A stretch of DNA of 64,000 nucleotides from Calvatia gigantea (lineage: Eukaryota > Basidiomycota > Agaricomycetes > Agaricales > Lycoperdaceae), in the NCBI GenBank assembly GCA_025093985.1, contig JACAAK010000011.1, positions 1,798,001 through 1,862,000 of the forward strand. Reading direction: 5' to 3'. Shown here one piece after another: positions 1 through 11,670 of this stretch; positions within the stretch are counted from its first letter, which is position 1, and each line of letters starts with the position of its first letter. A model generated the notes under the pieces. That model was not told the DNA's origin. It ran no database searches and worked only from the letters and a program-made list of their open reading frames with translations. The position numbers and the translations under genes were made by a program.

Positions 1-582
1 GCGCAGTTCGCCCTCAGGGGTTGTTAGGGGATCAAGTTTGCGATAAGCTTCCAGGTAGTAATTTGGGTCATCGGAGTAGAGAATGGCTCGCAGGAGGGAG
101 GAAATGTAGGTTTCCTGCCAGATTTCGGGGGTTGCGTCGTGTCTAACGTGGCTTCTTAATGTACGCCTGGGATTGAGTAGATTGGCACACACCTCTCGCC
201 GCGCAGGTCAATTACATATGGATGCACGCCTCCAGGAATCTTGACATCGACGCGAACATCGACACGCGAGAAAGCGTTGAAGCAGCTGTGCCCGAAGTGA
301 GTTGTTGATGGGACATGGAGATGGCGTCGTGGCATACCAGAAGCAGCCATTTCGAACTTTCCAGGCAGCAGGTTTAGAAAACCATGCGATATTATCCTCA
401 ATTGAGTAGGTGAGGGAGTTGATGTAAGCGGCCAATGATGCAGACGACGAAGCGTCGACGCCAGACACGAAGTGGTATGAGCCAAGCTGTTTCGCTGTGT
501 CACTGCCAGACCGTGTAACCCAGAAATAAGAGCGTACCTCTCGCTGCCCACTTTTTCCAGTACTTTTTACAACGTAGCACAA
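1..582 (-). CDS. unidentified multi-exon protein, 3' end cut by window
   Basis: I do not recognise this protein. On the minus strand three pieces join by ordinary fungal introns. The first ends ...WKVRNGCF with donor gtatgc near 330. The middle piece contains NAFSRVDVRVDVKIPGG and HPYVIDLRGE and ends at a gtgtg donor near 190. The third runs through TPEIWQETYISSLLRAILY and DPNYYLEAYRKLDPLTTPEG into the left edge. The last piece is acidic/aromatic and reads open to position 1, which supports real coding rather than chance. The 5' start is uncertain: a Met at 582 is the first in frame, but an upstream exon is possible. No membrane segment or catalytic motif was seen. Confidence 0.5.
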
Positions 583-1061
583 GTCTGGTGGTCCAAGTTC
601 ACGAAATGTCGCTTGAAAGCGCGCGTCAGACTATAGCAACACCGTCACTATGCGAATATGCTCCTCACCTAAAGATTCCGTCCGTGCTGTTAGCGCTTCC
701 CCGAGCTCTACCTGGAAGTTGTGTGAGAACGAGCGGCAGAGCTACAAATGAATACGTACTTCGAATAGCTCTGGGACGTCCTTAAACGTCGCCTCCGCCA
801 TCGATGGCGACTTTAGTGCTCGGCTGAGGGTTTGTTTTGACAGTTGTTTGCCTAACCGCGTTTGTCACCTCTGAAGATCTCAGGTCCAAACAAATGATGG
901 AGCGACAAGACTTGCAAGACAGGCCACAAAACGACTGCTCTTTTCGCGAGCTGAGGATCTGGGAATTTAGTCAACGTAGAGAAACATACAACACCGGCAG
1001 CGGAAAAACCGACAGAATATCATTAATTTTCATATGCCCATCATTCTGGCCTCTATCGCCT
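583..1061. other. no gene recognised
   Basis: Short open frames only, with no conserved motif. It holds the presumed upstream region of the left-edge gene and the 5' flank of the tRNA-Val gene. Confidence 0.5.
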
Positions 1062-1134
1062 GGTTGAATGGTCTAGTGGTTATGATTTCTGTCTCACACA
1101 CAGGAGGTCCCCGGTTCGACCCCGGGTTCAACCA
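1062..1134 (+). tRNA. tRNA-Val (anticodon CAC)
   Basis: The 73-nt sequence folds as a complete cloverleaf. The 7-bp acceptor stem GGTTGAA/TTCAACC spans 1062-1068 and 1127-1133, with discriminator A at 1134. The D arm holds GGTCTAGTGGTTA. The anticodon stem TCTGT/ACAGG encloses loop CTCACAC with anticodon CAC, reading GUG valine codons. The T arm is CCCCG GTTCGAC CCCGG, containing the B-box GGTTCGACCCC. There is no intron and no encoded CCA. A near-identical copy lies inverted at 3229-3301 on the far side of the NIPA gene. Confidence 0.96.
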
Positions 1135-1292
1135 AATTTTTGAGGGGCCACCCCAATAATTTTGTGGATGGCTGTGCACGTGCCAGCCCTCACCCTGGCT
1201 GTCCATTGATGCCACGAAAGCTCCTAACAAAAATCAAGTGGACAGCTGCCCCGCACCGTTGTTAACTACAACATACCTTGACTGGGACTGGG

Positions 1293-1330
1293 TTCCTTTC
1301 TCTTTTTTTCCTTCTTCTCTCTTTCTCTTT
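1293..1330 (+). promoter_or_regulatory. pyrimidine-rich core promoter / 5' UTR tract
   Basis: An almost unbroken run of C and T ends about five bases before the NIPA start codon. CT-rich tracts just upstream of the ATG are typical transcription-start regions in basidiomycete genes. No TATA box is evident. The role is inferred from position and composition. Confidence 0.5.
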
Positions 1331-1335
1331 ACACT

Positions 1336-3068
1336 ATGATTGAGGACAAATACATCGGTCTGGCACTTGCAGTCTCAAGCTCACTAGCAATTGGCACAAG
1401 TTTCATCATCACAAAAAAGGTAGCTGCCGGCTCCATCTTTGGCATGAATCTTCTATTCACTACGGGCGGCGTCTACAGGGTCTTAATGATGCAGGAGAAA
1501 GAAACTCTTACGGAGCGCAGGCATCCGACAATCACTCGTACTTAAAGAATCCCATTTGGTGGGCCGGCATGTCGACATGTGCGTTATCATCCTCCTTCTT
1601 GTTGACTTGTCGTCCTAAGCCAATGTCCTCCTCGATTTGTGTGTTCGCTGAACAGTGGTCTTGGGTGAAAGTGAGTACTCCATTCAGTGTCCTGACAAGG
1701 GTCCTGTATGCTCAATCATGGTCCGCAGTCGCTAACTTTGCTGCGTACACCTTCGCCCCTCCAATATTGGTGACACCGCTGGGAGCTCTGAGTGTGCTCA
1801 TCGGGTACATCCCTCTGTGTCCTGCTTTCTACCCATCGCTCACCAGCACCCGTTGCCCAGGGCTGTACTTGCGTCATTCCTATTAAATGAAGAACTCGGT
1901 CACCTGGGTCGCCTTGGTTGCGCACTATGTTTGATTGGATCCCTCATTATTGTCCTGCACGCCCCCGAGGACAAACCGGTAGAAACTGTCGACGAAATCC
2001 TACACTATGCCCTCCAGCCAGGTACGCAACCATGTCAGGCTGCCTTCGTAAACTCCTAAACCGCCCCTGCAGGCTTCCTGCTGTACTGCTTCACCGTCCT
2101 TGTATTCTCCCTCATCATGATATACGCTATCGTCCCTCGCTACGGCCGTTCCAATCCTATCGTCTACATCTCCATCTGTTCCGTCGTTGGTTCCGTGTCC
2201 GTCATGGCCATCAAAGGTTTTCGGCGTAGCAGTCAAACTCACCGTCAGCGGCAAAAACCAATTCACTCACCCAAGTACCTACGTCTTCGGCATTGTCGTT
2301 ACTCTCTGTATCCTCGTTCAAATGAACTACTTCAACAAAGCCCTCGATACATTCTCCACCAACGTGTAAGCCCCCCTCACTTCCACCAACAAACCATCAA
2401 AGATGGAGATGGAAAACTAATTCTCGGATCTTCTTCCACACAGCGTAAACCCGATGTACTACGTCGGCTTCTCCTCCGCCACAATAGTCGCCTCCCTCAT
2501 CCTCTTCCAAGGCTTCAACACCACCGACGGCACTAACACTGTCTCCCTCCTCATGGGTTTCATCGTCACCTTCCTCGGCGTCCACCTTCTCAATATCTCC
2601 CGTATCCCACAACCCCCACCATCCCTCGACGCTAACGGCCATTCCGCTCTAGAAGGAGGCCTCATGAACCCACGTCTCAGCCTTCAAGGCCGTGCATCGC
2701 TTGATGGCTGGAACGGCATCCCGACCTCTGACCAAAGTAACATCTCAGGTGCCACCGCTACGGGTCGTGGCGTACACCATAGACGCAATTCTTCACTTCT
2801 AAGAAATCAACAACGCTCCGAAACAATTTTTAGCGCATATGAAGGACCGGGTGGGCTAGCTGGGGGAGAAAGTGTTGTGTTGCGCGATTTAAGAGAGGAA
2901 GACGAATCAGATGACGACGATGCGGATGAACGGACACATTTAAGGAACACAACTGCAAACGGGCGCCCAAAATCCGCATCAAAATCTCCAGCTTCGAGAA
3001 GCCTTAGTCACTCGCCTATTTCTCTGGATTCGTCGCTGGGCGACGTGCGGTTAACTCCTAGATCATGA
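1336..3068 (+). CDS. NIPA-family Mg2+ transporter (DUF803), with a +1 frameshift
   Basis: Multi-pass membrane protein of the NIPA/DUF803 family, which moves Mg2+ across plasma or endosomal membranes. Exons read by eye: 1336-1419, 1479-1578, 1656-1670, 1729-1804, 1861-2021, 2073-2365, 2444-3068, all GT-AG. Family signatures are KYIGLALAVSSSLAIGTSFI, NPIWWAGMSTLVLGE, ANFAAYTFAPPILVTPLGAL, FLLNEELG and MYYVGFSSATIVASLILFQ. The tail from about residue 330 is Ser/Thr-rich and acidic (EEDESDDDDADE), as in fungal members. The summed exons are 1354 nt, one more than a multiple of three. The extra base lies in the T-run at 2218-2221, where IKGF continues as GVAVKL only if one T is dropped. It is either a decayed allele or a base-call error. 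Pyrimidine-rich tract just upstream. Confidence 0.9.
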
Positions 3069-3228
3069 TAGTTTTGTGGGACGGGTTGTAATTGGCCTGT
3101 CCGCTGTATATAGTCGGTTGTCGTCCGATTTGAGCCTTGTTTTTTCTCTTGGGACTATCATACCCCCGTTCTACATTAACATTAATAATTTGGACTCTGT
3201 GGTGGTTGTTCATTAGGAGTAAAAAAGC

Positions 3229-3301
3229 TGGTTGAACCCGGGGTCGAACCGGGGACCTCCTGTGTGTGAGACAGAAATCATAACCACTAGACCATTCAAC
3301 C
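3229..3301 (-). tRNA. tRNA-Val (anticodon CAC), inverted copy
   Basis: On the minus strand this gives the same cloverleaf as the copy at 1062: acceptor GGTTGAA/TTCAACC, anticodon loop CTCACAC, and a T arm with GTTCGAC. The two genes are near-identical over their 73 nt and face each other across the NIPA gene, about 2.1 kb apart. No intron. Confidence 0.95.
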
Positions 3302-4096
3302 AGTTTAAGGTGAGTGAGTGGTGGTTCTGATTGTACTATCATGGCAGATAGCTTTCAAATTTGACATGGAGTTTCAAACTGGACTCTCATGCAAACACTT
3401 TGTCATTGTTGCACTTAATTTTCAGCATACACGTAGAAAAATGTCTTTTGTACATGTTAAAAAATTCTTATGGCAAGATCTTGTTTCCGCAGCTCAGAAT
3501 AAAATTCAGAATAAATGCAACTCAGTCAATTTTAGGATATTTCCTATTGGAATTTATACCACCTGCACTTAAAAATTTGAAAAATTCACTGTGGCTATGA
3601 GATTCAAGTATTTTTGCTCCAGTGAAGGCAGTTCGTGTTCATTCCCCTTGTGAATTTTTTTCCGGCATGAGAAAAGTAGGTCTCATAACATATCAAAATT
3701 GAGGGAGCTTAGCTGAGTATGTGAATTTCTAGAGGGCAGCCAAAAAAACCATTTGAAACTCTACTGACATGATAGTATGGAGAGTATGTTGGAATTAGAA
3801 ATGATTGATGCTCATTGGCACTTTTACTATCCCAAGTGAGTAAGGAAGTCTCATGGTGGACTCCCCAGACACAACACAGAACACTGCTGCTACTACACAC
3901 CCTTTCTCGGAATCCGCCCATTCATATATATCCTTCTGAGGCAAGACCAAAATCCCAGTACGGGGTTCCGGGCTCACGTACTCAAACAATTTGGGAAGGA
4001 ATCCCATGATTCCCATCCATTCCAAGCACATGCATTTCATTCCGGCAAAATGCTACCAATGATTTATGGTATTTCAGCATGCCGCCGCCCGTAGTC
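3302..4096. other. no gene recognised
   Basis: AT-rich intergenic DNA. Open frames up to about 84 codons occur on both strands but show no conserved motif. The right part is the 3' flank of the F-box gene that ends at 4097. Confidence 0.5.
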
Positions 4097-5673
4097 CTAG
4101 GGTTCTCTTGCGGGAATCATATCACAACTGTAAAGCGTGTTGCCCATGATGCCACACATGACCAGACGACCAATGTCATCATGGAATGAATGGAAGTAAA
4201 AATGAGTGGCGGCAATGGGGAATTTTTGAACCTCGCGGCTCCAAAAGGTGGCACCCCTCGTGCCATTGTCCGACAAAGGATCCCAGGGGTACCTCAAGAA
4301 GTTCAGACCTCCGGGGTCTTCTTGGTAATCTACTGCGTCGAAGAGGCCCACCGTCACCACAAATAGATCAGGAGCTGCCGCAATGGGGACTGTGACAGTG
4401 ATTTTCGTTGATGTCATGAGGTACTTCAAGGGCTACGATCTCTACGATTTCATCATCCCCGCGGACACCCACAATTGTAGTTGATTTTTTTCCAATATAA
4501 TGGTTCGGAGTGTGGTCCTATATCAGCCAGGTACCATCCTAAATAAATGGTGCGAATGGGATACCATTCGTTTCCCGATGTCTCTGGGGAAGCGGAGATG
4601 GCGTAAATTAGAAGTGATCGTTCGCTGATGATAGCAACCTTGTCGTCCGGAAGGAAGAAGACACCAGGACCCTGATTCACAGCAGTTAACCCGGGTGATA
4701 CCAAACCAAGGAAGAGCGGATACCATAGAATGGTTCGTATCAGGGAGCTTTACTGTACTGGCACGGTCTTGCTCGTAGTTGAAGATATGCATACTGAGCT
4801 TCGACATCTCCATGTCATTTTCGGAATGGTCTTTGAGTTGAACGAAGTAACGGTCATTGAGAGCTCCCAGCTCTGATCTTCCAGGGAACAGCCCTTCGAA
4901 TCGTCGGAAAGGTTCAGCGGTCAGCGTGGCATTCTTCCCATGCCCCTGTAAATGAGCACGAAGGATGTGAGCGCGGGTCCTTCCATAGGGGGCTAGGGTA
5001 TAGAGACAGTTCACAAAAAAAAAAAGACGGGAAGGACAAATGCACCAACGTACGGGAGTGTTGATTGAGGAAGTTAGAGTTGATCGCAGCAATCTTAAAC
5101 GTCAAGCGGGGCTCGTGCGGGTCCACCCAGACAGTAAGCCAATTTGGGCAGTCCGGAATCCTCGTTCCCTGAATACATTCCTCGATTTTCATGAGAACCT
5201 TTGGCTCCATCTCAGGAGAGTCCATATCTACTGCTAATATTTCACCACGCCGGCCGAATGACAGGAACCACCGACCACCAGGAAGGACAGTGGGGCTGAA
5301 GACTGCACACTTAATTGTACGCACACGAAAATCCGGATTAGAGGGCGAATTCCAGACTTGTTCAACCTGGTAGCGGCGAAGGACCCAGTCCCAGAGTTCT
5401 TTTGAAGAGTAGTCCCTGAAGGGGTTCCTCCAATCGAGGATTTTGTGGCCTTGATTGAATTTTTCGTGCAAAATGAAGCCAGATTGAGGTGGTAGCAGCA
5501 CAAACCGTTCTACACGTCTTACGCGTGATAGATGCTGAGACGACCATTTGATTATAAGACCAAAGTAGTGTGTGTACTAATCGCAGAGAAAGAACGGATC
5601 CAATGTCAAGGTTGTGGAATATCTCCTCGAGTAGCTCCTGGGGGAGCGGAAAGGGACCTTGCTCTGAGACCAT
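4097..5673 (-). CDS. F-box protein, copy 1 (probable +1 frameshift)
   Basis: F-box proteins recruit substrates to SCF ubiquitin ligases. From the Met at 5673 the protein starts with an N-terminal F-box, LPQELLEEIFHNLDIGSVL then LSLRLV. An intron follows, then TTSIWLHFARKI, WDWVLRRYQVEQVWNSP and the family-specific block FSPTVLPGGRWFLSFGRRGE, AVDMDSPEMEPKV. Later exons give HGKNATLTAEPFRRFEGLFP and FDAVDYQ ... FLRYPWDPLSDN, ending with a stop at 4097. The second half looks like the beta-rich substrate region common in agaric F-box proteins. Comparison with copy 2 shows one extra G near 5413-5415, putting LHFARKI and DYSSKELWDW in different frames. Otherwise the exons are open, so it may be a recent pseudogene or a sequence error. 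Confidence 0.7.
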
Positions 5674-6177
5674 ATTGGAGGCTCCTGGGTTGAATTGGGG
5701 AGCTTCTTAAGACTTAGTGTCGAAGGAAAAAGACGTCACAGTTGTCTCGCTCATGACGGTCACACCCTATCAGTTGTGTCTCTGGGGTCTTGGCCAGGTT
5801 GACAAGATGGAAAAATTCATATCGTATCGGAGTTTGTTCCAAATTGTAGCATTCCTCAGGTATATCAAGATGCATGAAAAATAAGTGAGGCGGAATTAAG
5901 GAGAAGAAGTGAGATCACGCAACATACATCACATTATCCGAGTCATGTTGAGGAAAATTTTCAAAAACATGGGATACCTGGCTGACTATATGGCACCAAT
6001 ACAGGTCGAGGGATCTATGGATAAGGGATACTATTATCCAACAATCAGGATGATCCACCTCAGTCGTAATCCGATAACCTCAGGAAGTGCGATTTCTGCC
6101 ACGAGACCCCATCTCTAAGCACAAGCAACCACCCCGAGTACAGCCGTTTCAATGTGGCATCACACTTAAGACCCATA
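5674..6177. other. no gene recognised
   Basis: Spacer between the two F-box copies; it should hold the copy 1 promoter. No motif or repeat seen. Confidence 0.45.
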
Positions 6178-8776
6178 TTACTTCAGCCTGTCAACGTCCA
6201 TAATCCTTGGGTCACCCCCCGGAATTTGATCGTAGACATGAAGCAGATCATCCACAGGCGAAAACATGACTATGCGACCAATGTCTCCATGAAATGAATG
6301 GATGCGTAAAGAACAAAAGTCTGGAGGAAATGTATTGGATGGGATGTCAACCTCGCGGCTAGAAATGATGGTACCGCTCGGGCCCTCATCCGAAAGAGGA
6401 TCCCATTGGTACCTCAAGATACTCAGAAAGCACCTGTCAGAATTCGGCTGATAATCCAATGCGTCGAAAAGGTTAATCGTTCGCCAATCGGCCAAACGAT
6501 TGGGGAATGCCGCAAAGTGAATAACGCATATGTTCCTAGTCATGTAATCATTATCTTGTCATAACAAGCACCCAAATAATATATAAACCCCCTCTGAGGT
6601 GTTGGACGTGGCAAAGAACCTACTAGCCATTGCCCAGCCTTCAGAGCACAGTGAAAAGCAATCTATTGTGCCTGAGCAAAGCAAAGTAATAAGTTCTTTC
6701 AAGATTAACTGGATTAAGTGACTTGAGCTAAGGTTGAGACCTTTGTAATCTAAGAAGAAGACCTCGGCTTACTTGTGAAGTGAGCTTAGATTAAGAGCAT
6801 ATTGCATCACTACACCCTGGTACTTGGAGTATCACAAGTGTAGGACAGTGTGCTTCTGGTCGTTGACTTGATAAGGGTGAATCTTAGGGAGTACCTGAGG
6901 TTCTGTGTCTTGTTGACTCAAATACAGGACACGATGTGTTTTTACAGTGTAACTTTGATCTCACTCTTAGTGAAGATAGTGTTATTCTGGGTTCTCACAT
7001 TGGTTTGTGTATTTTGGGGAGACCCCTTGCCAGAGTGCCTCCCACGAACTTCATCATGCAGAATCTTAAATATCTTTCCGTAGCTTAATCTAAGCAGCAC
7101 AACCATCACCAGGTGATTATTTGCCCTTAGAACCGGCTTGTTTAAGGTGTAGAGCTCACTCACCTCTGCTTTTCTCATGCCCAGGAAGTCAAACTTCAGG
7201 CTGTCCATGTAGATCTCTTCATAGGTTGCCTATAAGTGCAGTTTTTATGTCAAACGGATATCCCAATCAGGATTGCAGTGGTGCAAAGCTTATTGCAGCT
7301 TGTAGCAGACAACTGGAGAAAATAACTCATTTAGTTTGCTTGCTTGCAAGAACCCTTTCAACTAGATGCTCACAGGCAGCCATCAATGTTAGAAATACCC
7401 AATGTTTTTCACTGTTCCTTCCTTTTGGTAAATTTTCCAACTATATACTCTAAATTAAGTGTCAAGTCCTTGATAATGAGCAGAACATTTGCCTCAATGG
7501 CTCATGGAAGTTAAGTATGACAGAAAGTTCTTCGTTGATGTTATGAGGTATTTCAAGGGCTACGATATCTTCTTCCCGCAAGTACATAACTGTAGTCGAA
7601 GTTTTCCTCGTATATGGCCCGCCCCGCCTTGTAAGTGTCGGAACCACTCGACTGAAATGGTGTGAATTGGATGCCATTCGCTTCCCGACGTTTCGGGGGA
7701 GGCAGGGATGGCGTAAATGAAGAGAGATTGTCTATTCCTGATAGCAACCTTGTCGTCCGAAAGTATGAAGATTTCAGCAGCCTGAAATCCGTCAGTGAAT
7801 TCGGATAAACTCTAACGAGGGAGGAATGACCCACCGTGGGATCTGCAAAACCGGTGAGCCTTACTCTACTGAAGAAACCATTCTGGTAGTCGAAGACAAT
7901 CATATCGGAATTTACCACTCCTGTGTACAGTCTCCAAGATTTCCCTTGATTTGGATGAAATAACGACCATTGATAGTTCCTGGCCCTGCCATCCGGGGAA
8001 AATTCCCTCAAATCGTTGGAAAGGTTCAGCGATCAGAGTGGCGTCCTTCCCGTGCCCCCGTAAACGAGCGTGAAAGATATGAACACGGCTCCTTCCTTCA
8101 GCATCTAAGGTTTCCAAACAAGTTTACAAAACTGGCTAGAAGGAAATGGATGTGAACATACTGGTATACATTTTGAGATGTTCACGGTTGATCGAAACAA
8201 TTCTGAACGTCAAACGGGGCTTGTGTGGGTCCACTCAAACAGCAAACCACCCCGGACGATCCTCAAGCTTTGTTCCCTCAATATAGGGTTTGACCCTAAC
8301 TAGGCGTTTTGTTTTTAACTGGGGAGAATCCATATCTACCGCCATTATTTCACCCCTGCCGTTAATTGACAGAAACCACCGACCACCAGGGAGAACAGTG
8401 GGGAAACGGACTGGGTTTTCAGTTGTGCGCACACGAAAATCCAAACCGGAAGGCGCATTCCAAACTCGTTCAGCCCGGTCCGCGAAGAAGGACCCAGTCT
8501 CGGAGCTCCTCTGAAGAATAGTCCTGACGGGGTTCTTCCGACAGGGGAGTTTGTGGCTTTGAATGAATTTCTCGTGCAAAGTGAAGCCAGACAGAGGTGG
8601 TAGCGGCATAAAACGTTCTACACGTCTTGCATGACAGATGCTGAGACGACCACGTGCAATAAAGGTGGGGTGCGTACCAATTGGAGGGAAAGAAGAGATT
8701 CAATATCGAGGTTCCGGAAAACCTCCTCTAGTAGCTCTTGGGGGAACGGAAAGGGACTTCCTCCTTGTGATGCCAT
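6178..8776 (-). pseudogene. F-box protein, copy 2, split by a retrotransposon remnant
   Basis: Paralog of the 4097-5673 gene in the same orientation. Start Met at 8776 (MASQGG), F-box FPQELLEEVFRNLDIESLLS, then TTSVWLHFAREI, SSEELRDWVLL, FPTVLPGGRWFLSINGRGE, HGKDATLIAEPFQRFEGIFP and ALEIPHNINEE. The last part (FDALDYQ ... LRYQWDPLSDEG ... SFHGDIGRIVMF) resumes only at 6178-6543. About 0.95 kb separates these halves in copy 2, against tens of bases in copy 1. That gap contains Copia reverse-transcriptase remnants. A separate single-base insertion near 8490 (ctt ctt cgc) shifts WVLL relative to RVWNAPSG. Two independent lesions argue for a dead gene. Confidence 0.72.
6545..7460 (-). mobile_element. 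decayed Ty1/Copia fragment inside F-box copy 2
   Basis: Minus-strand translation around 7330-7150 gives FSPVVCYKLQ, a stop, NPDWDIR, then FDIKTAL and EEIYMDSLKFDFLGMRKAE with NKPVL. These align in order with the Copia reverse-transcriptase core (pattern YSPVVR...DWEI..DVKTA...EEIYM.QPEGF...LNKALYGL). The reading needs frame changes and passes a stop, so the fragment is dead. I could not define LTRs or a target-site duplication. A weak 8-bp inverted match (TCATTATC) lies near both ends. The element is confined to the part of copy 2 that is absent from copy 1. Confidence 0.55.
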
Positions 8777-9272
8777 TTTGGCGGTCGTTTGTTCGAACTG
8801 GAGAGAACAACTCGTTATCAAGCCACACGAGCCGCCAACGCGTCACGGCCAGCTCGGGGTGGTCACACTGGCATCATAGTTGGTGACCAGTTGTCCAGCT
8901 TGAGCGAGGCAACTGCATCTCTGAAGCCTGGAATAAACTACAGTATATTTTCCGCTAAGTTGGTCTGGAGTTTGATTTGATGCACGGCAGTTGACGAAGT
9001 TGCGAGATGGTTCGGACCTGACTTGCCGAAGGCTGGAGAAGGGTCTGAAGAGGCGCTACGGACGAGGATATCTGGCTTGAGGCGAAAAAAACTGCGCCTA
9101 TGAAGACTAATGACTTAGGCTACAATGAAAACGAGGCAGACATGGTATGCGATGTCCCCCGTTGATCCAATCATAAATTCGGTCTAGGTATCTCCAACGC
9201 TCACGGAAGTATTCCAAGAGCGGACAATATCACACAAGCTCGAGGAGTCATGGCTCTCCGGAGTTTACGTAG
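8777..9272. other. no gene recognised
   Basis: Intergenic between F-box copy 2 (divergent side) and the 3' end of the carboxyltransferase gene. No conserved frame seen. Confidence 0.5.
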
Positions 9273-11525
9273 TTACAACTTATACCCCTTCCCACTGGAC
9301 GGTTTTGCGTCCCATCCATACCTCGCCTGCTTGAGTGTAACAAGTTGCGGCAATACATACTCATATGCGTGGGCCGCCCACTACAGAAGTACCATGATTA
9401 AGAATTTCGTCACATTTTTGAGTGTGGTGGGTGGGGGAGAAAACACACCTCGCAAATCATAGGCCTGGTGTCCCTCGGGTCAATGATCTCCTCAACTCCA
9501 AACTTATGAGCGGTCTTCAGAGGACTTCGCACATCCTCAAATTTGTCAAGGAGCTCTGCCATAAGCTTCTCACGTTCCTCTAGGGTCTCAAGGGCATCTA
9601 ACTGGCGTTTGTATGCCGCTTCTATGCCACCCTCGAGTGGAAGGCTTCCCCAATCCCCTGAAGGCCTAGAAAAGGGAGTGAGATGGGATACGAAATGACG
9701 AAGGTGGGGGCGCACCAAGCGACACGCTTCCCGTATAGATCGTCTGGGTCTGCGAAGGCACCGCCTGCAACGCCAAACGCTCGTCGGAGGATGACAGTAA
9801 ATATGGGCACAGAAGCATAATATAGTGCTACCATGGTTGCTGCACCATGACGGACGGTCGCCATTTTCTCTGCCACAGAGCCTAGAACAGTTATGAGGCG
9901 TGTAGCTAGTAAATGAGAGAACAAAGCGAACCTATCGCAAATCCGGGTTGGTCGACGAGATTAAGGATGGGTAGGCTGTTCCAACATTAGTGAGTAGGGT
10001 GACGGGTGGTGAATGATGATTGTATACCCGAAATGGTCGCAAAGGTTGAGGAAGCGTGTGGCTTTCTGGCATCCAAACGCGTCGATCGCACCTGTGAAGG
10101 TGCTTCATGAGGATATTGTTCAGTGATGACGAGAGCACCGTACCCCCGTTAACCTTGCAGTCACTCGAAAGAACGCCAACTGGTCGTCCATCTAGTCTTG
10201 CGAAGCCAGTAACGGTGTTCCTCCCCCAATTGGCGCCAATTTCAAAGAAGCTCGTCCCCACAGATCCACTTTCCCTATCCACTATCAACCCAATCAACTT
10301 GCGGACGTCGTATGGTCTCGTCCTCCTTCTCGGAATGATCTTAATTAATTCCTCCTCCCTTCTGTCCTTTGTATCTCCTGTAGCCTCACTCGGAATAATA
10401 GGTGGCAAAACAAATATTGACGAGGGCAGGTACGAAAGGAACACCCGAATTTGTTCGTATGCATCCGCTTCCGAAACCGCGACATTGTCGACCGAGCCAT
10501 TCGTGGCGTGAATTTCCCATCCGCCTAGGGCTTCTTTGGAAAGGTCTTCGAACGTGGCTTGACGGACTACAGGAGGTCCCGCTGCGAAGAACTGGCTGAG
10601 ACCTTTGACCATGACACTGAAATGTCCGAGAGTTGCTTTGGCTGCTGCCAGCCCGACAACAGGGCCTAAGAGAGCCGAGACGACGGGCACCACAGCCATA
10701 GCATCCATACTTCGTCCTAGACCGGCGAGGGTGGGGATGTAGGTTGCACCGATGCTAAGATCTATATTACAATTTGAGATTGGGATGTAAATTTCATTTA
10801 GAGACGGAACGTACATGTTGCGACACTTCCTCCACCACTCGAACCATCAAGCAGACGAATCTAGAAAAGCGGGTAGCCAAGCTGGTCAGTGTGTTGGATG
10901 CACTGGCTCATTGGAGAAATATGTATACCAACGGCACTCGAGCTCGCCGCGCAAGATTCTGTGTTCCAAAAAAAGGTTAGAATGATAGTGGGGAACAGAC
11001 AGGTACGATCTAACCTCGCCATATTGTGCCTTGGCCTGAATACCTCCATCGGCGTGCCCTCCACGAACACTGAAATCGTCGGCAGTCACGAAAACCTTAC
11101 GAGTTCGGAGCCTTCCCCAACCGATGACACAGTTCCTTTAAGATCCTGAGAGTCCGACTCTCACTTGAACCTCAACTTGCAGACTCACGCAGGTATAAAG
11201 CTATTGATATCACCATCCTCCGGGAGTTTCCCACTAATTGAGCCTACTTCCTCAAAAGAACCTTCGTCCAATAGTTTTGCTAGGCGCTCATGCACCCAAA
11301 GCTTGTTGTTGGCCTTCTGTCGGACATATCCTGGATTCTTTGGGTTTGGAGTATGTATATGGGCCTGAAAACCGCGCAGCTGCTTAATTGGATACTGTAC
11401 GATCTGTGAGTAAAGCGGGGCACTCCGAGCCTTGAACAACATACCTCCCAACTGGTATTGTCGTCCGTAAGGTCCTCCTGACCTCCCTTGAACTTGTCCT
11501 TCGGTGTATTGTCCTTGGGTGACAT
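9273..11525 (-). CDS. acyl-CoA carboxylase, carboxyltransferase (beta) subunit
   Basis: Transfers the carboxyl group from carboxybiotin to an acyl-CoA. Start Met at 11525 (MSPKDNTPKDKF). Features in order: HERLAKLLDEGSFEEVG (N-terminal carboxyltransferase motif), TADDFSVRGGHADGGI, IRLLDGSSGGGSVAT (oxyanion/CoA-binding loop), PYDVRKLIGLIVD, NWGRNTVTGFARLDGRPVGV, LVDQPGFAIGSVAEKMATVRH, ILRRAFGVAGGAFADP, WPSGDWGSLPLEGG and a C terminus ICEWAAHAYEYVLPQLVTLK. Stop at 9273. Many 45-70 nt introns; the last coding exon is 9273-9380. The motifs resemble bacterial-type acyl-CoA carboxylase beta chains more than the usual fungal MCC beta, so the substrate (propionyl-, methylcrotonyl- or another acyl-CoA) is unresolved. 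It is transcribed divergently from the biotin carboxylase subunit 145 bp away, so it very likely forms one holoenzyme with it, probably mitochondrial. Confidence 0.9.
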
Positions 11526-11670
11526 TCCAAAACACTCAAAGAGTCAGAAGACCACAATCCTCGTCTTGGGTAGAAAAAATTAAACTGCTATCGTCCAAGG
11601 ACCTGTTGGGTGACGATGAGATACACTCGGCATCAGTAATAACCGGTGCCATCAATGAAAACGTACGGAC
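11526..11670. promoter_or_regulatory. shared divergent promoter region of the carboxylase pair
   Basis: Only 145 bp separate the start codons of the carboxyltransferase (minus) and biotin carboxylase (plus) genes, so both promoters must lie here or in the 5' coding parts. No clear TATA box or operator palindrome was seen. Co-regulation of the two subunits is inferred from this arrangement. Confidence 0.6.

Noticed and set aside
2214..2234. Micro-intron explaining the NIPA frame change
   Set aside because: The only GT...AG span (gttttcggcgtag) is 13 nt, far below a spliceable length.
6545..7460. Complete LTR retrotransposon with TG...CA ends
   Set aside because: No paired LTRs or target duplication could be found, so only a fragment is claimed.
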